Shown here one piece after another: positions 15,861 through 25,630 of a DNA stretch of 64,000 bases. How positions within the stretch are numbered: position 1 is the first letter of the stretch; each line of letters starts with the position of its first letter. This DNA is from Paenibacillus brasilensis. Its GTDB lineage: Bacteria; Bacillota; Bacilli; Paenibacillales; Paenibacillaceae. Location: the NCBI RefSeq assembly GCF_009363115.1, contig NZ_CP045298.1, positions 3,841,501-3,905,500 of the forward strand, read 5' to 3'. The translations under genes and the position numbers were made by a program. The notes under the pieces are model-generated. The model saw nothing but the letters and a program-made list of their open reading frames with translations. It had not been told where the DNA came from and did no database searches.

Positions 15861-15934
15861 CGGGGTATAGCGCAGCTAGGTAGCGCGCACCCTTGGGGTG
15901 GGTGAGGTCGTGGGTTCGAATCCCGCTACTCCGA
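15861..15934 (+). tRNA. tRNA-Pro (anticodon GGG)
   Basis: Complete cloverleaf. The acceptor CGGGGTA pairs with TACTCCG (one G-T), the D stem is GCGC/GCGC, the anticodon stem CACCC/GGGTG encloses the loop TTGGGGT, and the T stem GTGGG/CCCGC encloses TTCGAAT. The discriminator base is A and the CCA end is not encoded. A terminator follows. Confidence 0.95.
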
Positions 15935-15943
15935 TTACAATCC

Positions 15944-15988
15944 AAATGTCCAGCTGACGCAGATATTGCGCCTGCCGGGCATTTTTTT
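15944..15988 (+). terminator. Terminator after tRNA-Pro
   Basis: AAATGTCC at 15944-15951 pairs with GGGCATTT and runs into a T tract (15977-15988). The next 250 bases up to 16243 show no gene I can support. Confidence 0.75.
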
Positions 15989-16243
15989 ATGGTTTGGAGC
16001 CCTGTTTACCAATAAGTACATACAGAAATAAGGGGAAACATGTACTTCATTTTTTGAAATATTAAAGACCTTATCAGCCTTTGTTTCTACTGGATTTTTC
16101 GTGTGTTGTTTTTGACGCGCTAGTCGTATGCAACGAATGTACGTGCTTGTCGAGCATGAGAAATTAGTTATCTCAGTTTCATGTAGAAGTGCTGATGTAG
16201 TGGATAACTTCAGTGCCACCATGTATGAATTCAATTAATTTGC

Positions 16244-17515
16244 CTATAAAGATTCCTGAAGGGCTTTAGAAGAAGTGCCGTAATCAGCATAACGGGGGAG
16301 CACAATAGTATAGTATATTCCTACAATAACGGTACAGACCCCAACTAATAAAAACAAGACTTCAATTGGAATAAATGAAGGAAAGCTTACAGCAATGAAA
16401 CCCAATGTAAGAGATTGGGACAGCATCATTAACGGATTAATTAAACCTTGCACACGTCCCATCATTTGAGGATCTACAATACAAGGCAGCCATCCTCCTA
16501 TGCCGATATTAATGAACGGAAGTACCAGTGCAATGGCGAAGTCGATAATCAAAAAAACATAGAGGTGATTAACAAATCCAAGTATGCATATACCAATTCC
16601 GGCGACCAGAACTCCAGCTGCAATCATTTGGTGTAGCTTTAGCTTGGCGGAGATAAGAGAAGCGATTAAGGTGCCAAGCAACACACCTGATCCAAAAATA
16701 ATATTTGTCCATACCATATACTGCTCATAGTTGTCTGGAGCTAGCTTATATTTAAGAATAAACATTGGTAAAACGCTAAATCCTCCATTTAAAATGCCGA
16801 ACATAAAAAAGCCTGAAACCAACAAAATCAATAGTTTGTTGCGTAATATGTAAAGAAACCCTTGTTTAAAGTCATGCATGACCAGTTTGAATTTTAATTG
16901 TTTAAATTGATGTGCCCCGTTCGGAAGGCGTACTTCCTTTTGAATTTTGCAGGAACGAATAAGCAATGCAGAAACAATAAAAGAAACAGCATCAATTAGG
17001 ATGGCTCCAGTAATTCCAAAATGCCAGTAAACGACGGCACCCAGAGTTGCTCCAAATAACATGAAAAGACTCCCTATCATTTGATTGAGGCCTGCTGCAA
17101 TGGTGTAATCATCTTTGCTTAAGATTCCCTGTATAAGGGCACTTTCGGCTGGGAAAAAGAATTTGGAAGCAGCACTACGGATGAAGAGGAAGGCAAATAT
17201 CAAAGGAATAGAATCAACCCAAATAAAAATGAGCAAACATAAGGATAATAAAGCGCTGACCCAGTCACAATTAACAGCGATTTTTTGTCGGTCCATCCGA
17301 TCTGCAAGTACTCCAACTATGAGAAATACTACCAGCATCGGGAGCGAATACATTAACTCGGCAAGCGTTGCATAGTATGGCTGATTCGTAAACCGTTTCA
17401 ACAAATAAAACATGAATGCAGTAACCCCAATAATTCCTCCTAATTGTGAGGCGAACGTTGCCAGAAAAAGCCTGACATAATTCTTATTTCTGAGTATTTG
17501 TTTTAATCCAGTCAC
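16244..17515 (-). CDS. MFS transporter, MefA/macrolide-efflux-like
   Basis: GTG start at 17515 preceded by AAAGGGATGG. The 423-residue protein has about 12 hydrophobic segments. LADRMDRQKIAVNCDW is the loop 2-3 signature of the major facilitator superfamily, in the D-R-x-x-R-K form common in the MefA/enterobactin-exporter-like branch. It most likely exports a drug or other small molecule using the proton gradient. The upstream region has a dyad overlapping the -35 box, so expression is probably induced by a ligand through a regulator that is not encoded next to it. Confidence 0.8.
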   Translation of the reverse strand: MTGLKQILRNKNYVRLFLATFASQLGGIIGVTAFMFYLLKRFTNQPYYATLAELMYSLPMLVVFLIVGVLADRMDRQKIAVNCDWVSALLSLCLLIFIWVDSIPLIFAFLFIRSAASKFFFPAESALIQGILSKDDYTIAAGLNQMIGSLFMLFGATLGAVVYWHFGITGAILIDAVSFIVSALLIRSCKIQKEVRLPNGAHQFKQLKFKLVMHDFKQGFLYILRNKLLILLVSGFFMFGILNGGFSVLPMFILKYKLAPDNYEQYMVWTNIIFGSGVLLGTLIASLISAKLKLHQMIAAGVLVAGIGICILGFVNHLYVFLIIDFAIALVLPFINIGIGGWLPCIVDPQMMGRVQGLINPLMMLSQSLTLGFIAVSFPSFIPIEVLFLLVGVCTVIVGIYYTIVLPRYADYGTSSKALQESL

Positions 17516-17584
17516 AGTTCCATCCCTTTCGCTTTCAAAGCGGTTTTTAGATGCCTAATTAAAATAATAGTGAAAAGTAGGAAT

Positions 17585-17616
17585 ATTGTACAGAAAAGTG
17601 ACTTTAATGTCACTTT
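17585..17616 (-). promoter_or_regulatory. Promoter and operator-like dyad of the MFS gene
   Basis: On the minus strand GTGACA (17613-17608), 17-base spacer, TACAAT (17590-17585). A perfect dyad AAAGTGAC-TTTAAT-GTCACTTT (17595-17616) overlaps the -35 box and spacer, which fits a repressor site. Confidence 0.55.
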
Positions 17617-17670
17617 AAGTTTGAATTTGCATCGTATCAGACCCTCTGGCTTTTAAGAGCAACATAAACT

Positions 17671-17710
17671 AAACAGCCAGCCGCCGGTTGATTCCGACGG
17701 CTGGCTGTTT
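17671..17710 (-). terminator. Terminator of the truncated antiterminator gene
   Basis: AAACAGCCAGCCG at 17671-17683 pairs with CGGCTGGCTGTTT at 17698-17710; the minus-strand tail is AGTTTATGTT. The stop codon of the gene (17711-17709) lies inside the first arm. Confidence 0.75.
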
Positions 17711-18218
17711 AACTTGCCAGGTGTTTTGATTCCTGATTCACTTGAAGGGCGATATTACAAATCTCTTCCTTTGGGAATTCAATGCCCAGACGTTCGCGCA
17801 AAAGTGTCAGTGATTCTTTGGCAGCGTCATACTCAGCTTTATAGAAATGCTGAATCTCCCATGACAGTGGATTGCGTGCAATCATGTCATGCTCCATACG
17901 CTGAATAGCAAAATGAATATGATCTGACAAGGAGACATAAATGCCATCACTTATTTTTTTGTTCAACTGCGTGCGCGCCAGACTAACAATGTCATCGATG
18001 ACTTGTAAAATATCAATCGGAACTTCCATGACAGTGGCTTTAAACTTCTCATAAATATTTGCATCCTGCAGACAGAAAATTTTCTCAATCCGCTTTTCGT
18101 CAATCGGATCACCAGCACGGAAGTTAAACCCGATACCTCGGCCGAGGATAAGCAACTCCTGGTTTTTATCATCCACCGTGCTGACGATATTATTGTTGAA
18201 AATTTGTTTAATTATCAC
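17709..18218 (-). CDS. BglG/LicT-type transcription antiterminator, short form (CAT + PRD1 only)
   Basis: Residues 1-56 are the co-antiterminator RNA-binding domain (MIIKQIFNNNIVSTVDD, GRGIGF). Residues about 65-165 are PRD1, with the conserved His100 in LSDHIHFAIQR. Full LicT/BglG proteins have about 275-285 residues and a second PRD. Here the protein stops at 169, exactly where PRD1 ends. The second phosphoacceptor His of PRD1 (IALH) reads Gln159. The family binds RAT RNA to block termination when a beta-glucoside is present. The promoter, cre-like box and RAT/terminator ahead of it are intact, but no PTS or glucosidase gene follows. It is either a constitutive short antiterminator or a decaying gene. 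Confidence 0.75.
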   Translation of the reverse strand: MIIKQIFNNNIVSTVDDKNQELLILGRGIGFNFRAGDPIDEKRIEKIFCLQDANIYEKFKATVMEVPIDILQVIDDIVSLARTQLNKKISDGIYVSLSDHIHFAIQRMEHDMIARNPLSWEIQHFYKAEYDAAKESLTLLRERLGIEFPKEEICNIALQVNQESKHLAS

Positions 18219-18241
18219 ATCGAATCACCCATTTTGAGGAA

Positions 18242-18316
18242 TAAAAAAAGGCAAAACTACAACAGAAAGAAATATCATCTCTGTTGTGGTTTTGCCCGCA
18301 TTACTGGTAACAAGCC
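18242..18316 (-). promoter_or_regulatory. RAT antiterminator RNA overlapping a terminator
   Basis: On the minus strand, 18316-18288 reads GGCTTGTTACCAG followed by GCGGGCAAAACC, very close to the LicT/BglG RAT consensus. Its 3' half is also the 5' arm of a terminator: 18296-18280 pairs with 18266-18250 over 17 bases with one wobble, followed by seven T. RAT and terminator are therefore mutually exclusive, the standard arrangement. It controls the gene encoding the antiterminator itself. Confidence 0.85.
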
Positions 18317-18325
18317 TCACGAGAT

Positions 18326-18354
18326 AAGTTATCATGATCAGAAAACGTTGTCAA
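18326..18354 (-). promoter_or_regulatory. Promoter with cre-like site
   Basis: Minus strand TTGACA (18354-18349), 17-base spacer, TAACTT (18331-18326). The sequence TTGACAACGTTTTCT (18354-18340) fits the CcpA cre consensus with one mismatch and covers the -35 box, so glucose repression is likely. The ~300 bases from here to odhA hold only a TATAAT at 18543-18548, a possible -10 box for odhA. Confidence 0.65.
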
Positions 18355-18651
18355 ATTTTTTTGTGATTAGGATATCCTATTCTGCTACATTCTAATCTTT
18401 AAGTGCTAAAAGCTACTATAACCCGATTCATCTCATTTACGCATGGATATGTTGAGAAAAAGGAAATGCTCATAGCAAGAAAAGTTTATACAATGGAAGA
18501 GGAATAAGAACTGTGAAATTCGACTCTTGATGAAGGATTTCATATAATGTGAGCATATTGTGAACAACTTAAATTGAGGGTTTAACAAAAAAACAAATTA
18601 AAAATGATTTCCGTCCAGCTATGAATTTAAAAATTTGACGGAGGGAACGAG

Positions 18652-21543
18652 ATGACAATGGAAGAGAGCAGCAGACAGGTACCTTGGCAGGCGTATTACG
18701 GACCTAATCTAGGTTATGTGCAGGACCAGTATGAAAAGTATGTAGCGGACCCCGGAACGGTTGATCCGGCTTACCGCGAGCTGTTTGATCAATGGGGTGA
18801 GCCACCGCAATCCGAATACTCGGCTGCTTCCATGATAGACTACAAATTGCAAGGACCCCCTGCAAGCGCTCTGGGGAGCCTCGATTCGAACACATTGCAG
18901 AAAGCGGTTACAGCGGGGAAAATGGTGTGGAACATCCGTGAATACGGGCATTTGGCCGCCCAAATAGATCCGCTGGGACTGGATGCCGAGCAGGATACTC
19001 GCTTGCTTGATCCAGCATCCTACGGTTTAACTGAACAGGACTTAAAGGCCTTTCCGGCCTCTTTAATATGGGATAACGCTCCTGCGGGAACACTTAACGG
19101 ATGGGAAGCTATTCAACGACTGCGTGTTGCATATACAGGACCGATTGCCTATGAATTTAGTCACATTCATAACGAGGAGGAACGCCGCTGGTTGAATAGC
19201 TATGCAGAATCCGGCTGGTCCTCCAAGCCACTCACAACACAGGAACGCAAGGCCCTGTTGGGCAGATTGGTGGAGGTTGAACAGTTCGAAGAGTTTTTGC
19301 ATAAAACGTTTGTCGGACAGAAGCGTTTTTCCATCGAGGGTAACGATGTGCTTGTACCCGTACTAGACGAGATCATTCGACTTACCACGAATGCAGGAGC
19401 AAGTCACGTCCTGATGGGTATGGCGCATCGGGGGCGTTTGAACGTGCTGGCTCATGTGCTGGGCAAGCCTTATAGCAAAATTTTCTCTGAATTTCATCAT
19501 TCACCGAATAAGGATCTGATCCCGTCGGAAGGTTCCACTGGAATTAATTACGGCTGGACTGGGGATGTAAAATACCATCTGGGCGCGGATCGTTTTGTAA
19601 AAGATGGGGAAGCCGTACAGGCCCGTCTGACATTGGCGAATAATCCAAGTCACCTGGAGTATGTGAATCCGGTCGTACAAGGCTTTTCCCGCGCAGCGCA
19701 GGAAGACCGCAGTCAAGCAGGCTATCCGAAGCTGGATGTCAGCAAGGCTGCTACGATTATCATGCACGGCGATGCGGCTTTTCCGGGTGAGGGGATTGTG
19801 GCGGAATCACTCAATTTCACGAATTTGCGTGGCTTCCGTAATGGTGGTACGGTGCATATTATTGTGAATAATCGTCTGGGCTTTACGACAGAAAGTGTCG
19901 ATTCACGTTCGACCCGTTATGCCAGCGATTTGGCCAAGGGCTACGAAATTCCGATTGTACACGTAAACGCGGATAATCCTGAAGCTTGCATTGCAGCGGC
20001 TCGTATGGCTGGTGAATACCGCAATCGCTTCAAGAAGGATTTCCTGATTGATCTGATTGGTTATCGTCGTTATGGTCACAATGAATCCGATGACCCGGAA
20101 ACAACCCAACCGCTGGTATATCGCAAGGTGAAGAATCATCCGACAGTGAGCAAATTATATACTCAACATCTGATGAAGCAGGGCATTGTGGATGAAGCGT
20201 TTAGTTCCGGTCTCATTGAAAAGGTGCAAAGTCGATTGAAGGAAGCACATGAACATGTGAAGAATCAACCGGAAGAGGAGCCAGAAATTACTGCTGTTAA
20301 GGCCAAAAAAAATCAGGGCTCTGTAGTTCGTACTGCGGTGGAATTGAAAAAGCTGCGCCAAATTAATGAAAACCTGCTCAAATGGCCCAAAGATTTTCAT
20401 GTATATCCGAAGCTCGATCGCATTTTACAGCGTAGAAAAACAGCTCTGAACGAGGGTGAAAAGGTAGATTGGAGCTTGGCGGAAACGCTGGCTCTGGCTA
20501 CCATTCTTGCAGACGGTAAGCCGATTCGTATGACGGGTCAGGATGCGGAGCGTGCGACCTTTGCTCACCGTAATCTCGTGCTGCATGAGCCTGAAACCGG
20601 CAATACTCATTGCCCGCTTCATACACTGCCGGAAGCACGCGCCTCGTTCAGTATTCATAATAGCCCTTTATCTGAGGCTTCTGTCCTTGGCTTTGAATAT
20701 GGGTATAACGTGTTTTCTCCTGAAACATTAGTGATTTGGGAAGCACAATTCGGCGATTTTGCGAACTGCGCACAGGTTATTTTCGATCAATTTATCTCCG
20801 CGGGCCGTGCCAAATGGAGACAGAAATCCAGTTTGGTCATGCTGTTACCGCATGGAAGTGAAGGACAAGGACCAGAGCATACGAGCGCACGGCTGGAGCG
20901 TTTCCTCCAGTTGTCTGCACAAAATAACTGGACTGTCGCCAATCTGAGCAGTGCCTCGCAGTATTTCCATCTATTGCGCCGTCAGGCTGCATTGAGCGAA
21001 AGTGAGGAAGCGCGTCCGCTTGTGATGATGTCGCCGAAAAGCCTGATTCGCAACAATCGTGTCGCTTCGCTTGCTTCTGAGTTCAGCGAAGGAACATTCC
21101 ATCCTGTGCTGGAGCAGCCTGGCCTGGGTACACGTTCGGATCGTGTAGAGCGCATTGTACTTTGCAGTGGCAAAATTGCGATTGATCTGGAAGAGGCGTT
21201 GGAGAAAGATAAAAATGAGGCGGAGGAGCGTCTGCACATTATTCGTGTGGAGCAGTTGTACCCCTTCCCGGAAGAGGAAATTCGGAATATTTTCAGCCGT
21301 TTTCCGCAAGTTAAAGAATTCGTATGGGCTCAGGAAGAACCTAAAAATATGGGAGCATGGAGTTACATGGAGCCTCGTCTGCGGAATGTTGTGCCGCAAG
21401 GAGCGGAAATTCGTTACGCAGGCAGACCGGAACGTTCCAGCCCGGCGAGCGGCTATCAGCAAGTACACAGCCTAGAACAGCAGCGGATTATTCAATCAGC
21501 GTTGAAGCAGGATTCCAAAAATAATATTACACTGGGGAGGTAG
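18652..21543 (+). CDS. odhA: 2-oxoglutarate dehydrogenase E1 component
   Basis: The 963-residue protein has the length and order of Gram-positive OdhA. The N-terminal segment has [19 protein letters not shown], then the H-x-G-R-L-N substrate block ([20 protein letters not shown]), then the thiamine diphosphate site [17 protein letters not shown] near residue 372. The C-terminal transketolase part ends with EEPKNMGAW. It decarboxylates 2-oxoglutarate and transfers the succinyl group to the lipoyl arm of E2, in the cytoplasmic TCA-cycle complex. GGAGG precedes the ATG. The E2 gene follows after 5 bases, so the two subunits are co-expressed. Confidence 0.96.
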   Translation: MTMEESSRQVPWQAYYGPNLGYVQDQYEKYVADPGTVDPAYRELFDQWGEPPQSEYSAASMIDYKLQGPPASALGSLDSNTLQKAVTAGKMVWNIREYGHLAAQIDPLGLDAEQDTRLLDPASYGLTEQDLKAFPASLIWDNAPAGTLNGWEAIQRLRVAYTGPIAYEFSHIHNEEERRWLNSYAESGWSSKPLTTQERKALLGRLVEVEQFEEFLHKTFVGQKRFSIEGNDVLVPVLDEIIRLTTNAGASHVLMGMAHRGRLNVLAHVLGKPYSKIFSEFHHSPNKDLIPSEGSTGINYGWTGDVKYHLGADRFVKDGEAVQARLTLANNPSHLEYVNPVVQGFSRAAQEDRSQAGYPKLDVSKAATIIMHGDAAFPGEGIVAESLNFTNLRGFRNGGTVHIIVNNRLGFTTESVDSRSTRYASDLAKGYEIPIVHVNADNPEACIAAARMAGEYRNRFKKDFLIDLIGYRRYGHNESDDPETTQPLVYRKVKNHPTVSKLYTQHLMKQGIVDEAFSSGLIEKVQSRLKEAHEHVKNQPEEEPEITAVKAKKNQGSVVRTAVELKKLRQINENLLKWPKDFHVYPKLDRILQRRKTALNEGEKVDWSLAETLALATILADGKPIRMTGQDAERATFAHRNLVLHEPETGNTHCPLHTLPEARASFSIHNSPLSEASVLGFEYGYNVFSPETLVIWEAQFGDFANCAQVIFDQFISAGRAKWRQKSSLVMLLPHGSEGQGPEHTSARLERFLQLSAQNNWTVANLSSASQYFHLLRRQAALSESEEARPLVMMSPKSLIRNNRVASLASEFSEGTFHPVLEQPGLGTRSDRVERIVLCSGKIAIDLEEALEKDKNEAEERLHIIRVEQLYPFPEEEIRNIFSRFPQVKEFVWAQEEPKNMGAWSYMEPRLRNVVPQGAEIRYAGRPERSSPASGYQQVHSLEQQRIIQSALKQDSKNNITLGR

Positions 21544-21548
21544 CGGCT

Positions 21549-22841
21549 GTGAGCGATATTTTAGTGCCGGCAATGGGAGAATCTATCACGGAAGGAACAA
21601 TTTCTAAATGGCTTGTCAAGGAAGGGGATTCCGTAGGCCAGGGGGATGTTCTACTGGAACTGGAAACGGATAAAGTCAATCTGGAAATTAGTGCAGAAGA
21701 AGCGGGAGTTGTCCAGAAAATCCTTCGTCAGGAGGGAGAGACTGTGTCCATCGGTGAAGCTCTTGGCTTGATTGAAAGCGGCGGCAGTGGTAACACAGGG
21801 GGGGCCGGTGCTGAAGAAGCAGCAGCGACCAAAGCGCCGGAAGCACCACCCGTAGCGACTACACCGGCTACTGCAGTAGCAGAAAAGGCTGCACCGCCTA
21901 TTCCGTCTAATAGTAACGGGGGAAATCAGACGGCATCTCCATCCGCCCGCAAGCTGGCGCGTGAACGCGGAATTGATCTGGAGCAGGTACAGGGAAAAGA
22001 CCCGCTCGGACGTGTGTTCCAGGGAGATGTTAAAACGCATACGAACAGCGCTGAGTTTGCGCGTGCGACATCGACTGCACCTGCATCTTCGGCTACCAAC
22101 AAGCCTGCGGCTCCGTCTCCATCTCAAACGGAGTACAGTAAGCCTGTCGAACGGCAACGGATGTCTCGTCGTAGAGCGACGATTGCCAAGCGCCTTGTTG
22201 AGGCACAACAAACAGCCGCTATGCTTACCACTTTTAATGAAGTGGATATGACCGCCATTCTCGATGTTCGTAAACGCCGTAAAGATAAGTTCAAGGAGAA
22301 GCATGATGTAGGGCTCGGTTTTATGTCCTTCTTTACGAAAGCAGTGGTTGGCGCCCTCAAGCAATTCCCTACCGTGAATGCCGAAATTAACGGCGATGAT
22401 ATCGTACTGAAAAAATACTATGATATCGGGATTGCTGTGTCTGCCAAGGAAGGTTTGGTCGTGCCAGTTGTACGGGACGCTGATCGTCTCGGCTTTGCAG
22501 AAATTGAGAAAAGCATTGCAGAATTGGCTGGCAAAGCGCGCTCCAACTCGCTTTCTCTGGCAGATTTGCAGGGCGGGACCTTTACCATTACCAATGGGGG
22601 TATTTTTGGGTCCCTGCTGTCTACGCCAATTCTGAACACGCCGCAGGTGGGTATTTTGGGAATGCACAAAATCCAGCTTCGTCCGATTGCAATTGACGAG
22701 GAACGTATGGAAAATCGTCCGATGATGTATATCGCCTTGTCTTACGATCACCGGATTATTGATGGTAGCGAAGCGGTTCGCTTCCTGGTAACCGTCAAAG
22801 AATTGCTGGAAGATCCGGAATCTCTGTTGCTGGAGGGATAA
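21549..22841 (+). CDS. odhB: Dihydrolipoyl succinyltransferase, E2 of 2-oxoglutarate dehydrogenase
   Basis: GTG start at 21549 with GGGGAGG 9 bases upstream, at the end of odhA. The 430 residues show a lipoyl domain (1-77) with the modified Lys42 in ETDKVNLE, an Ala/Pro/Thr-rich linker, an E3/E1-binding domain (about 131-165, [15 protein letters not shown]), a second linker, and the catalytic domain (about 200-430) ending with SYDHRIIDG, whose His is catalytic. E2 forms the core of the complex and passes succinyl groups to CoA. E3 is not encoded here. A terminator follows. Confidence 0.96.
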   Translation: MSDILVPAMGESITEGTISKWLVKEGDSVGQGDVLLELETDKVNLEISAEEAGVVQKILRQEGETVSIGEALGLIESGGSGNTGGAGAEEAAATKAPEAPPVATTPATAVAEKAAPPIPSNSNGGNQTASPSARKLARERGIDLEQVQGKDPLGRVFQGDVKTHTNSAEFARATSTAPASSATNKPAAPSPSQTEYSKPVERQRMSRRRATIAKRLVEAQQTAAMLTTFNEVDMTAILDVRKRRKDKFKEKHDVGLGFMSFFTKAVVGALKQFPTVNAEINGDDIVLKKYYDIGIAVSAKEGLVVPVVRDADRLGFAEIEKSIAELAGKARSNSLSLADLQGGTFTITNGGIFGSLLSTPILNTPQVGILGMHKIQLRPIAIDEERMENRPMMYIALSYDHRIIDGSEAVRFLVTVKELLEDPESLLLEG

Positions 22842-22867
22842 TAAATATCCAGGAATTTTGTGTAGGG

Positions 22868-22898
22868 AAAAGCAGGCTCTTGCGGGTCTGCTTTTTTT
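22868..22898 (+). terminator. Terminator of odhAB
   Basis: AAGCAGGC pairs with GTCTGCTT over a short loop, followed by seven T. Confidence 0.8.
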
Positions 22899-22966
22899 CC
22901 TGCATAGTAATACCATAAGATTCAGACCTAATAGGCACACAGATGCAGAGAAGGGTGGGGAATGTT

Positions 22967-23497
22967 TTGGATAAAGATTTGCGCTACCCGATTGGGCCGT
23001 TCGTCGTTCCAGATACCATTACAGAAGAGCAGCTTCTAGCATGGGTTCACGACATTGCTGAACTGCCTTCACGGCTCCGTCAAGCAGTCGAGGGATTGAA
23101 TGAGCAGCAGCTTAATACGCCTTATCGTGAAGGGGGATGGACGATAAGGCAGGTTGTTCATCATTTGGCAGACAGCCATATGAACAGCTATATTCGTTTT
23201 AAGCTGGCGCTGACGGAGGATACACCGACGATCAAGCCATACGATGAGGGACGTTGGGCCGAAATACCGGATGCCAGAGAGCTACCACCGGAACCCTCGC
23301 TGCAATTGCTGGAAGGGCTTCATGAACGGTGGGTGACCGTGTTGCGATCGTTAGGAGAAGAGCAACTGCATCGAACGTTTATTCATCCTGAATCGGGTCA
23401 GACGATCCGGCTCGAACGAAACATCGGCATCTATGCCTGGCACGGCAAACATCATACAGCTCATATTACCTCCCTGAGAGAACGGAATGCGTGGTGA
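22967..23497 (+). CDS. YfiT/BstA-type bacillithiol S-transferase (DinB fold)
   Basis: TTG 22967 is chosen since it follows GGGTGGGG and gives [12 protein letters not shown], matching the usual start of YfiT proteins. An ATG 24 bases upstream precedes the ribosome site. The 176 residues form the four-helix DinB/YfiT bundle. The metal ligands are His66 in VVHHLADSH and two histidines in [10 protein letters not shown] (around 159-166). Relatives transfer bacillithiol to electrophiles such as drugs. A bacillithiol-making Firmicute is therefore implied. A bidirectional terminator separates it from the convergent lipase-like gene. Confidence 0.85.
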   Translation: MDKDLRYPIGPFVVPDTITEEQLLAWVHDIAELPSRLRQAVEGLNEQQLNTPYREGGWTIRQVVHHLADSHMNSYIRFKLALTEDTPTIKPYDEGRWAEIPDARELPPEPSLQLLEGLHERWVTVLRSLGEEQLHRTFIHPESGQTIRLERNIGIYAWHGKHHTAHITSLRERNAW

Positions 23498-23510
23498 TTT
23501 GCATAAAAAA

Positions 23511-23553
23511 AGAAACCTTCAAACTCACTTTAACTGTGGTTTTGAAGGTTTCT
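23511..23553. terminator. Bidirectional terminator
   Basis: AGAAACCTTCAAA at 23511-23523 and TTTGAAGGTTTCT at 23541-23553 pair perfectly, with an A run before and T-rich sequence after, between convergent genes. Confidence 0.85.
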
Positions 23554-23558
23554 CTTTA

Positions 23559-24500
23559 TTAAGAGGTCGCTGCCACGTTAACATGACGATCCAGCCAGTC
23601 AACAATGTCATTCATGACTTCATCGCGGTTGGTTTCATGCAGCATCTCATGGCGGCCATCAGGGTAGAGGCGGTATTCCACATCCTGAAACTCCAGGCTT
23701 TGATACATATCTACCAGCGACAATACACCTTTACCGAACAATCCTACCGGATCACGGTCCCCGGCAAATATGTAGACCGGCAGTTTAGGATTAATGTTTT
23801 CCAGTGAGGAAGGCCAATGGATTTCTTGCAGCAACCTGAAAAAATCAAGGAAGAAGCTTGTCGTACAGATGGCTCCACACAGCGGATCATGTACGAATTG
23901 ATCTACTTCCTCTGGATCACGGGATAGCCAGTCGAATGCCGTACGCACCGGACGAAAGGCACGGTTAAAACCGCCGAAGACCATCGCATTGAGCAGCATG
24001 CTGCGATGATCCATTCCTTGCAGCTTGGCTTGCAGCAGGGCAACCTGCTCCCCGAGTTTCAGCAGACCACGCCGCCCGTTCGTTCCCGATAACATAAACC
24101 CATGATATACGTGCCTGTCGTCATACATTATTTTCTGGGTTAAAAAGGACCCCATGCTGTGACCCAGCAAAAAACGTGGCAGATCAGGGAACTCCTTAGC
24201 CACAATTTCGCCCAGCTCCAGCATGCCGTTTGCCATTCGATTGAACGCATCTGTTCCCGGCATACCAAGCTTATGGGGATCACCAGCTGTGCGCCCGTGA
24301 CCGATATGATCGTTGGCATACACACCGTAGCCGGAAGCAGTGAGCTTCTCTGCCAGTCGGATATAGCGGTAAGACCTCTCACACATCCCATGTGAAATTT
24401 GTACAATCCCCTTTAGGGGCATCTGTTGATCGGGCAGCCAGCGGTAGGCAAAAAGCTCGGTTCCATCATTTTCTGCGATGGTAAAGGTGTATTCCCGCAT
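23559..24500 (-). CDS. Alpha/beta hydrolase, monoacylglycerol-lipase-like
   Basis: The 313-residue protein has the serine hydrolase fold. The oxyanion-side loop SHGMCERSYRY follows strand 3, the nucleophile elbow GHSMGS gives Ser115, the acid is Asp in AGDRDPVG, and the base is His in PDGRHEMLHE. The order and the HGMxEH-like motif match the monoacylglycerol lipase/lysophospholipase group (COG2267). It has no signal peptide, so it acts in the cytoplasm. AAAGGATGTG lies before the ATG. It ends a minus-strand group that also contains manA upstream. Confidence 0.85.
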   Translation of the reverse strand: MREYTFTIAENDGTELFAYRWLPDQQMPLKGIVQISHGMCERSYRYIRLAEKLTASGYGVYANDHIGHGRTAGDPHKLGMPGTDAFNRMANGMLELGEIVAKEFPDLPRFLLGHSMGSFLTQKIMYDDRHVYHGFMLSGTNGRRGLLKLGEQVALLQAKLQGMDHRSMLLNAMVFGGFNRAFRPVRTAFDWLSRDPEEVDQFVHDPLCGAICTTSFFLDFFRLLQEIHWPSSLENINPKLPVYIFAGDRDPVGLFGKGVLSLVDMYQSLEFQDVEYRLYPDGRHEMLHETNRDEVMNDIVDWLDRHVNVAATS

Positions 24501-24525
24501 AATTAGACATCACATCCTTTAAGCT

Positions 24526-25500
24526 TTAAGGAAGATAAGATCTAAGTACGGTCATTTGGCCATTCAATGTGTAACCGTTGAGATTGGCAGGCAGCAGGAA
24601 GCAATCTCCAGCTTTACAGGAAAGAGACTCGGCATTATCGTCCCACGCTAGGGTACCACTGCCTTCGCAAATGACGAGAATCATAAAGCTGTCTTTCGTT
24701 GTAGAAAGCGACCAGCTTCCATCTACGATACCCTTTTCCACGACAAAATACTCACAGGCTGCAAGCTGGAGCCATTCACCCGGCTGTAAACCGCCCGTTT
24801 TCATTGTTGTTGCGCCTGCACCTTCGTATGAGGTCACATTGAGGGAATCCTCAATATGCAACTCACGGGGCTTGCCATCCAAACCAGGACGGTTATAGTC
24901 ATATAACCGATAGGTCGTATCCGAATTTTGCTGGATTTCAGCAACGACAACACCCGCACACAGCGCATGTACAGTTCCAGCCGGAATGAAGAATGTATCG
25001 CCTGCTTCAACAGGGACCTGACGCAGACTGCCGAGGATGTCTCCGCTTTCAAGAGCTGTACGCAAACTTTCGCGTGTTACACCTTCGGTCAGACCATAAA
25101 TGATTTTTGCATCCGGCTTGGCATCAAGCACATACCACATTTCGGTTTTTCCAAGCTCTCCGGCCGGAAGTCCCTCATAATCATCAGTCGGATGTACCTG
25201 TACGGACAAATCATCATTGCAATCCAGCAGCTTGATCAGAAGCGGGAAGCGGCCACCTTTTTCCGATACTCCTTTGGCTCCAAGCCATTCCTGTCCATAG
25301 ATTTCGCGGATTTCATCCAGCCCTTTGCCTGCAAGCTCGCCATTGATGACTGTTGTGGTTCCATTCGGATGATCAGCAATCATCCATCCTTCGCCAATAT
25401 GTCCTTCTGGTGGGGTTAGACCAAATTGTTCCAATGCTCGTCCTCCCCAGACTCTTTCTTTAAATTCAGGTTGAAATTGCAGCGGGTATGGCTTTAGCAT
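24526..25500 (-). CDS. manA: Mannose-6-phosphate isomerase, class I
   Basis: Start 25500 (MLKPYPLQFQPEFKERVWGG) is preferred because GGAGGAGAG stands 5 bases before it; a longer frame has no ribosome site. The 324-residue length matches Bacillus ManA. Zinc ligands are in QVHP (His103), in TEMWYVL (Glu120) and in PAGTVHAL (His178). The enzyme interconverts fructose-6-phosphate and mannose-6-phosphate, linking glycolysis with mannose use and GDP-mannose supply for exopolysaccharide. It precedes the lipase-like gene by 25 bases on the same strand and is probably co-transcribed with it. Confidence 0.92.
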   Translation of the reverse strand: MLKPYPLQFQPEFKERVWGGRALEQFGLTPPEGHIGEGWMIADHPNGTTTVINGELAGKGLDEIREIYGQEWLGAKGVSEKGGRFPLLIKLLDCNDDLSVQVHPTDDYEGLPAGELGKTEMWYVLDAKPDAKIIYGLTEGVTRESLRTALESGDILGSLRQVPVEAGDTFFIPAGTVHALCAGVVVAEIQQNSDTTYRLYDYNRPGLDGKPRELHIEDSLNVTSYEGAGATTMKTGGLQPGEWLQLAACEYFVVEKGIVDGSWSLSTTKDSFMILVICEGSGTLAWDDNAESLSCKAGDCFLLPANLNGYTLNGQMTVLRSYLP

Positions 25501-25630
25501 AATTTCTCTCCTCCATGAATGGGTATTGAGTGCACAACAGACATCTCTTACGACTTTCAAAATGATATATGTAAGGCGGCTGGAAAAAGCCGCTCATAAC
25601 CTGGATAAGTTGGCTTGGAAAGCCGATACG

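Noticed and set aside
15861-15934. tRNA-Pro as a genomic-island attachment site
   Set aside because: No second copy of the tRNA 3' end and no integrase gene were found in the window, although accessory genes lie on one side.
15935-16234. 99-codon minus-strand frame next to tRNA-Pro
   Set aside because: It covers the tRNA terminator, has no ribosome site and mixed composition. I first thought of a recombinase remnant at a tRNA attachment site but found no motif and no repeat of the tRNA end.
21651-22940. Long minus-strand open frame (429 codons) opposite odhB
   Set aside because: It is a shadow of a certain gene: no ribosome site, Arg/Cys/Ser-rich composition and no domain. Strong codon bias of odhB explains the open antisense frame.
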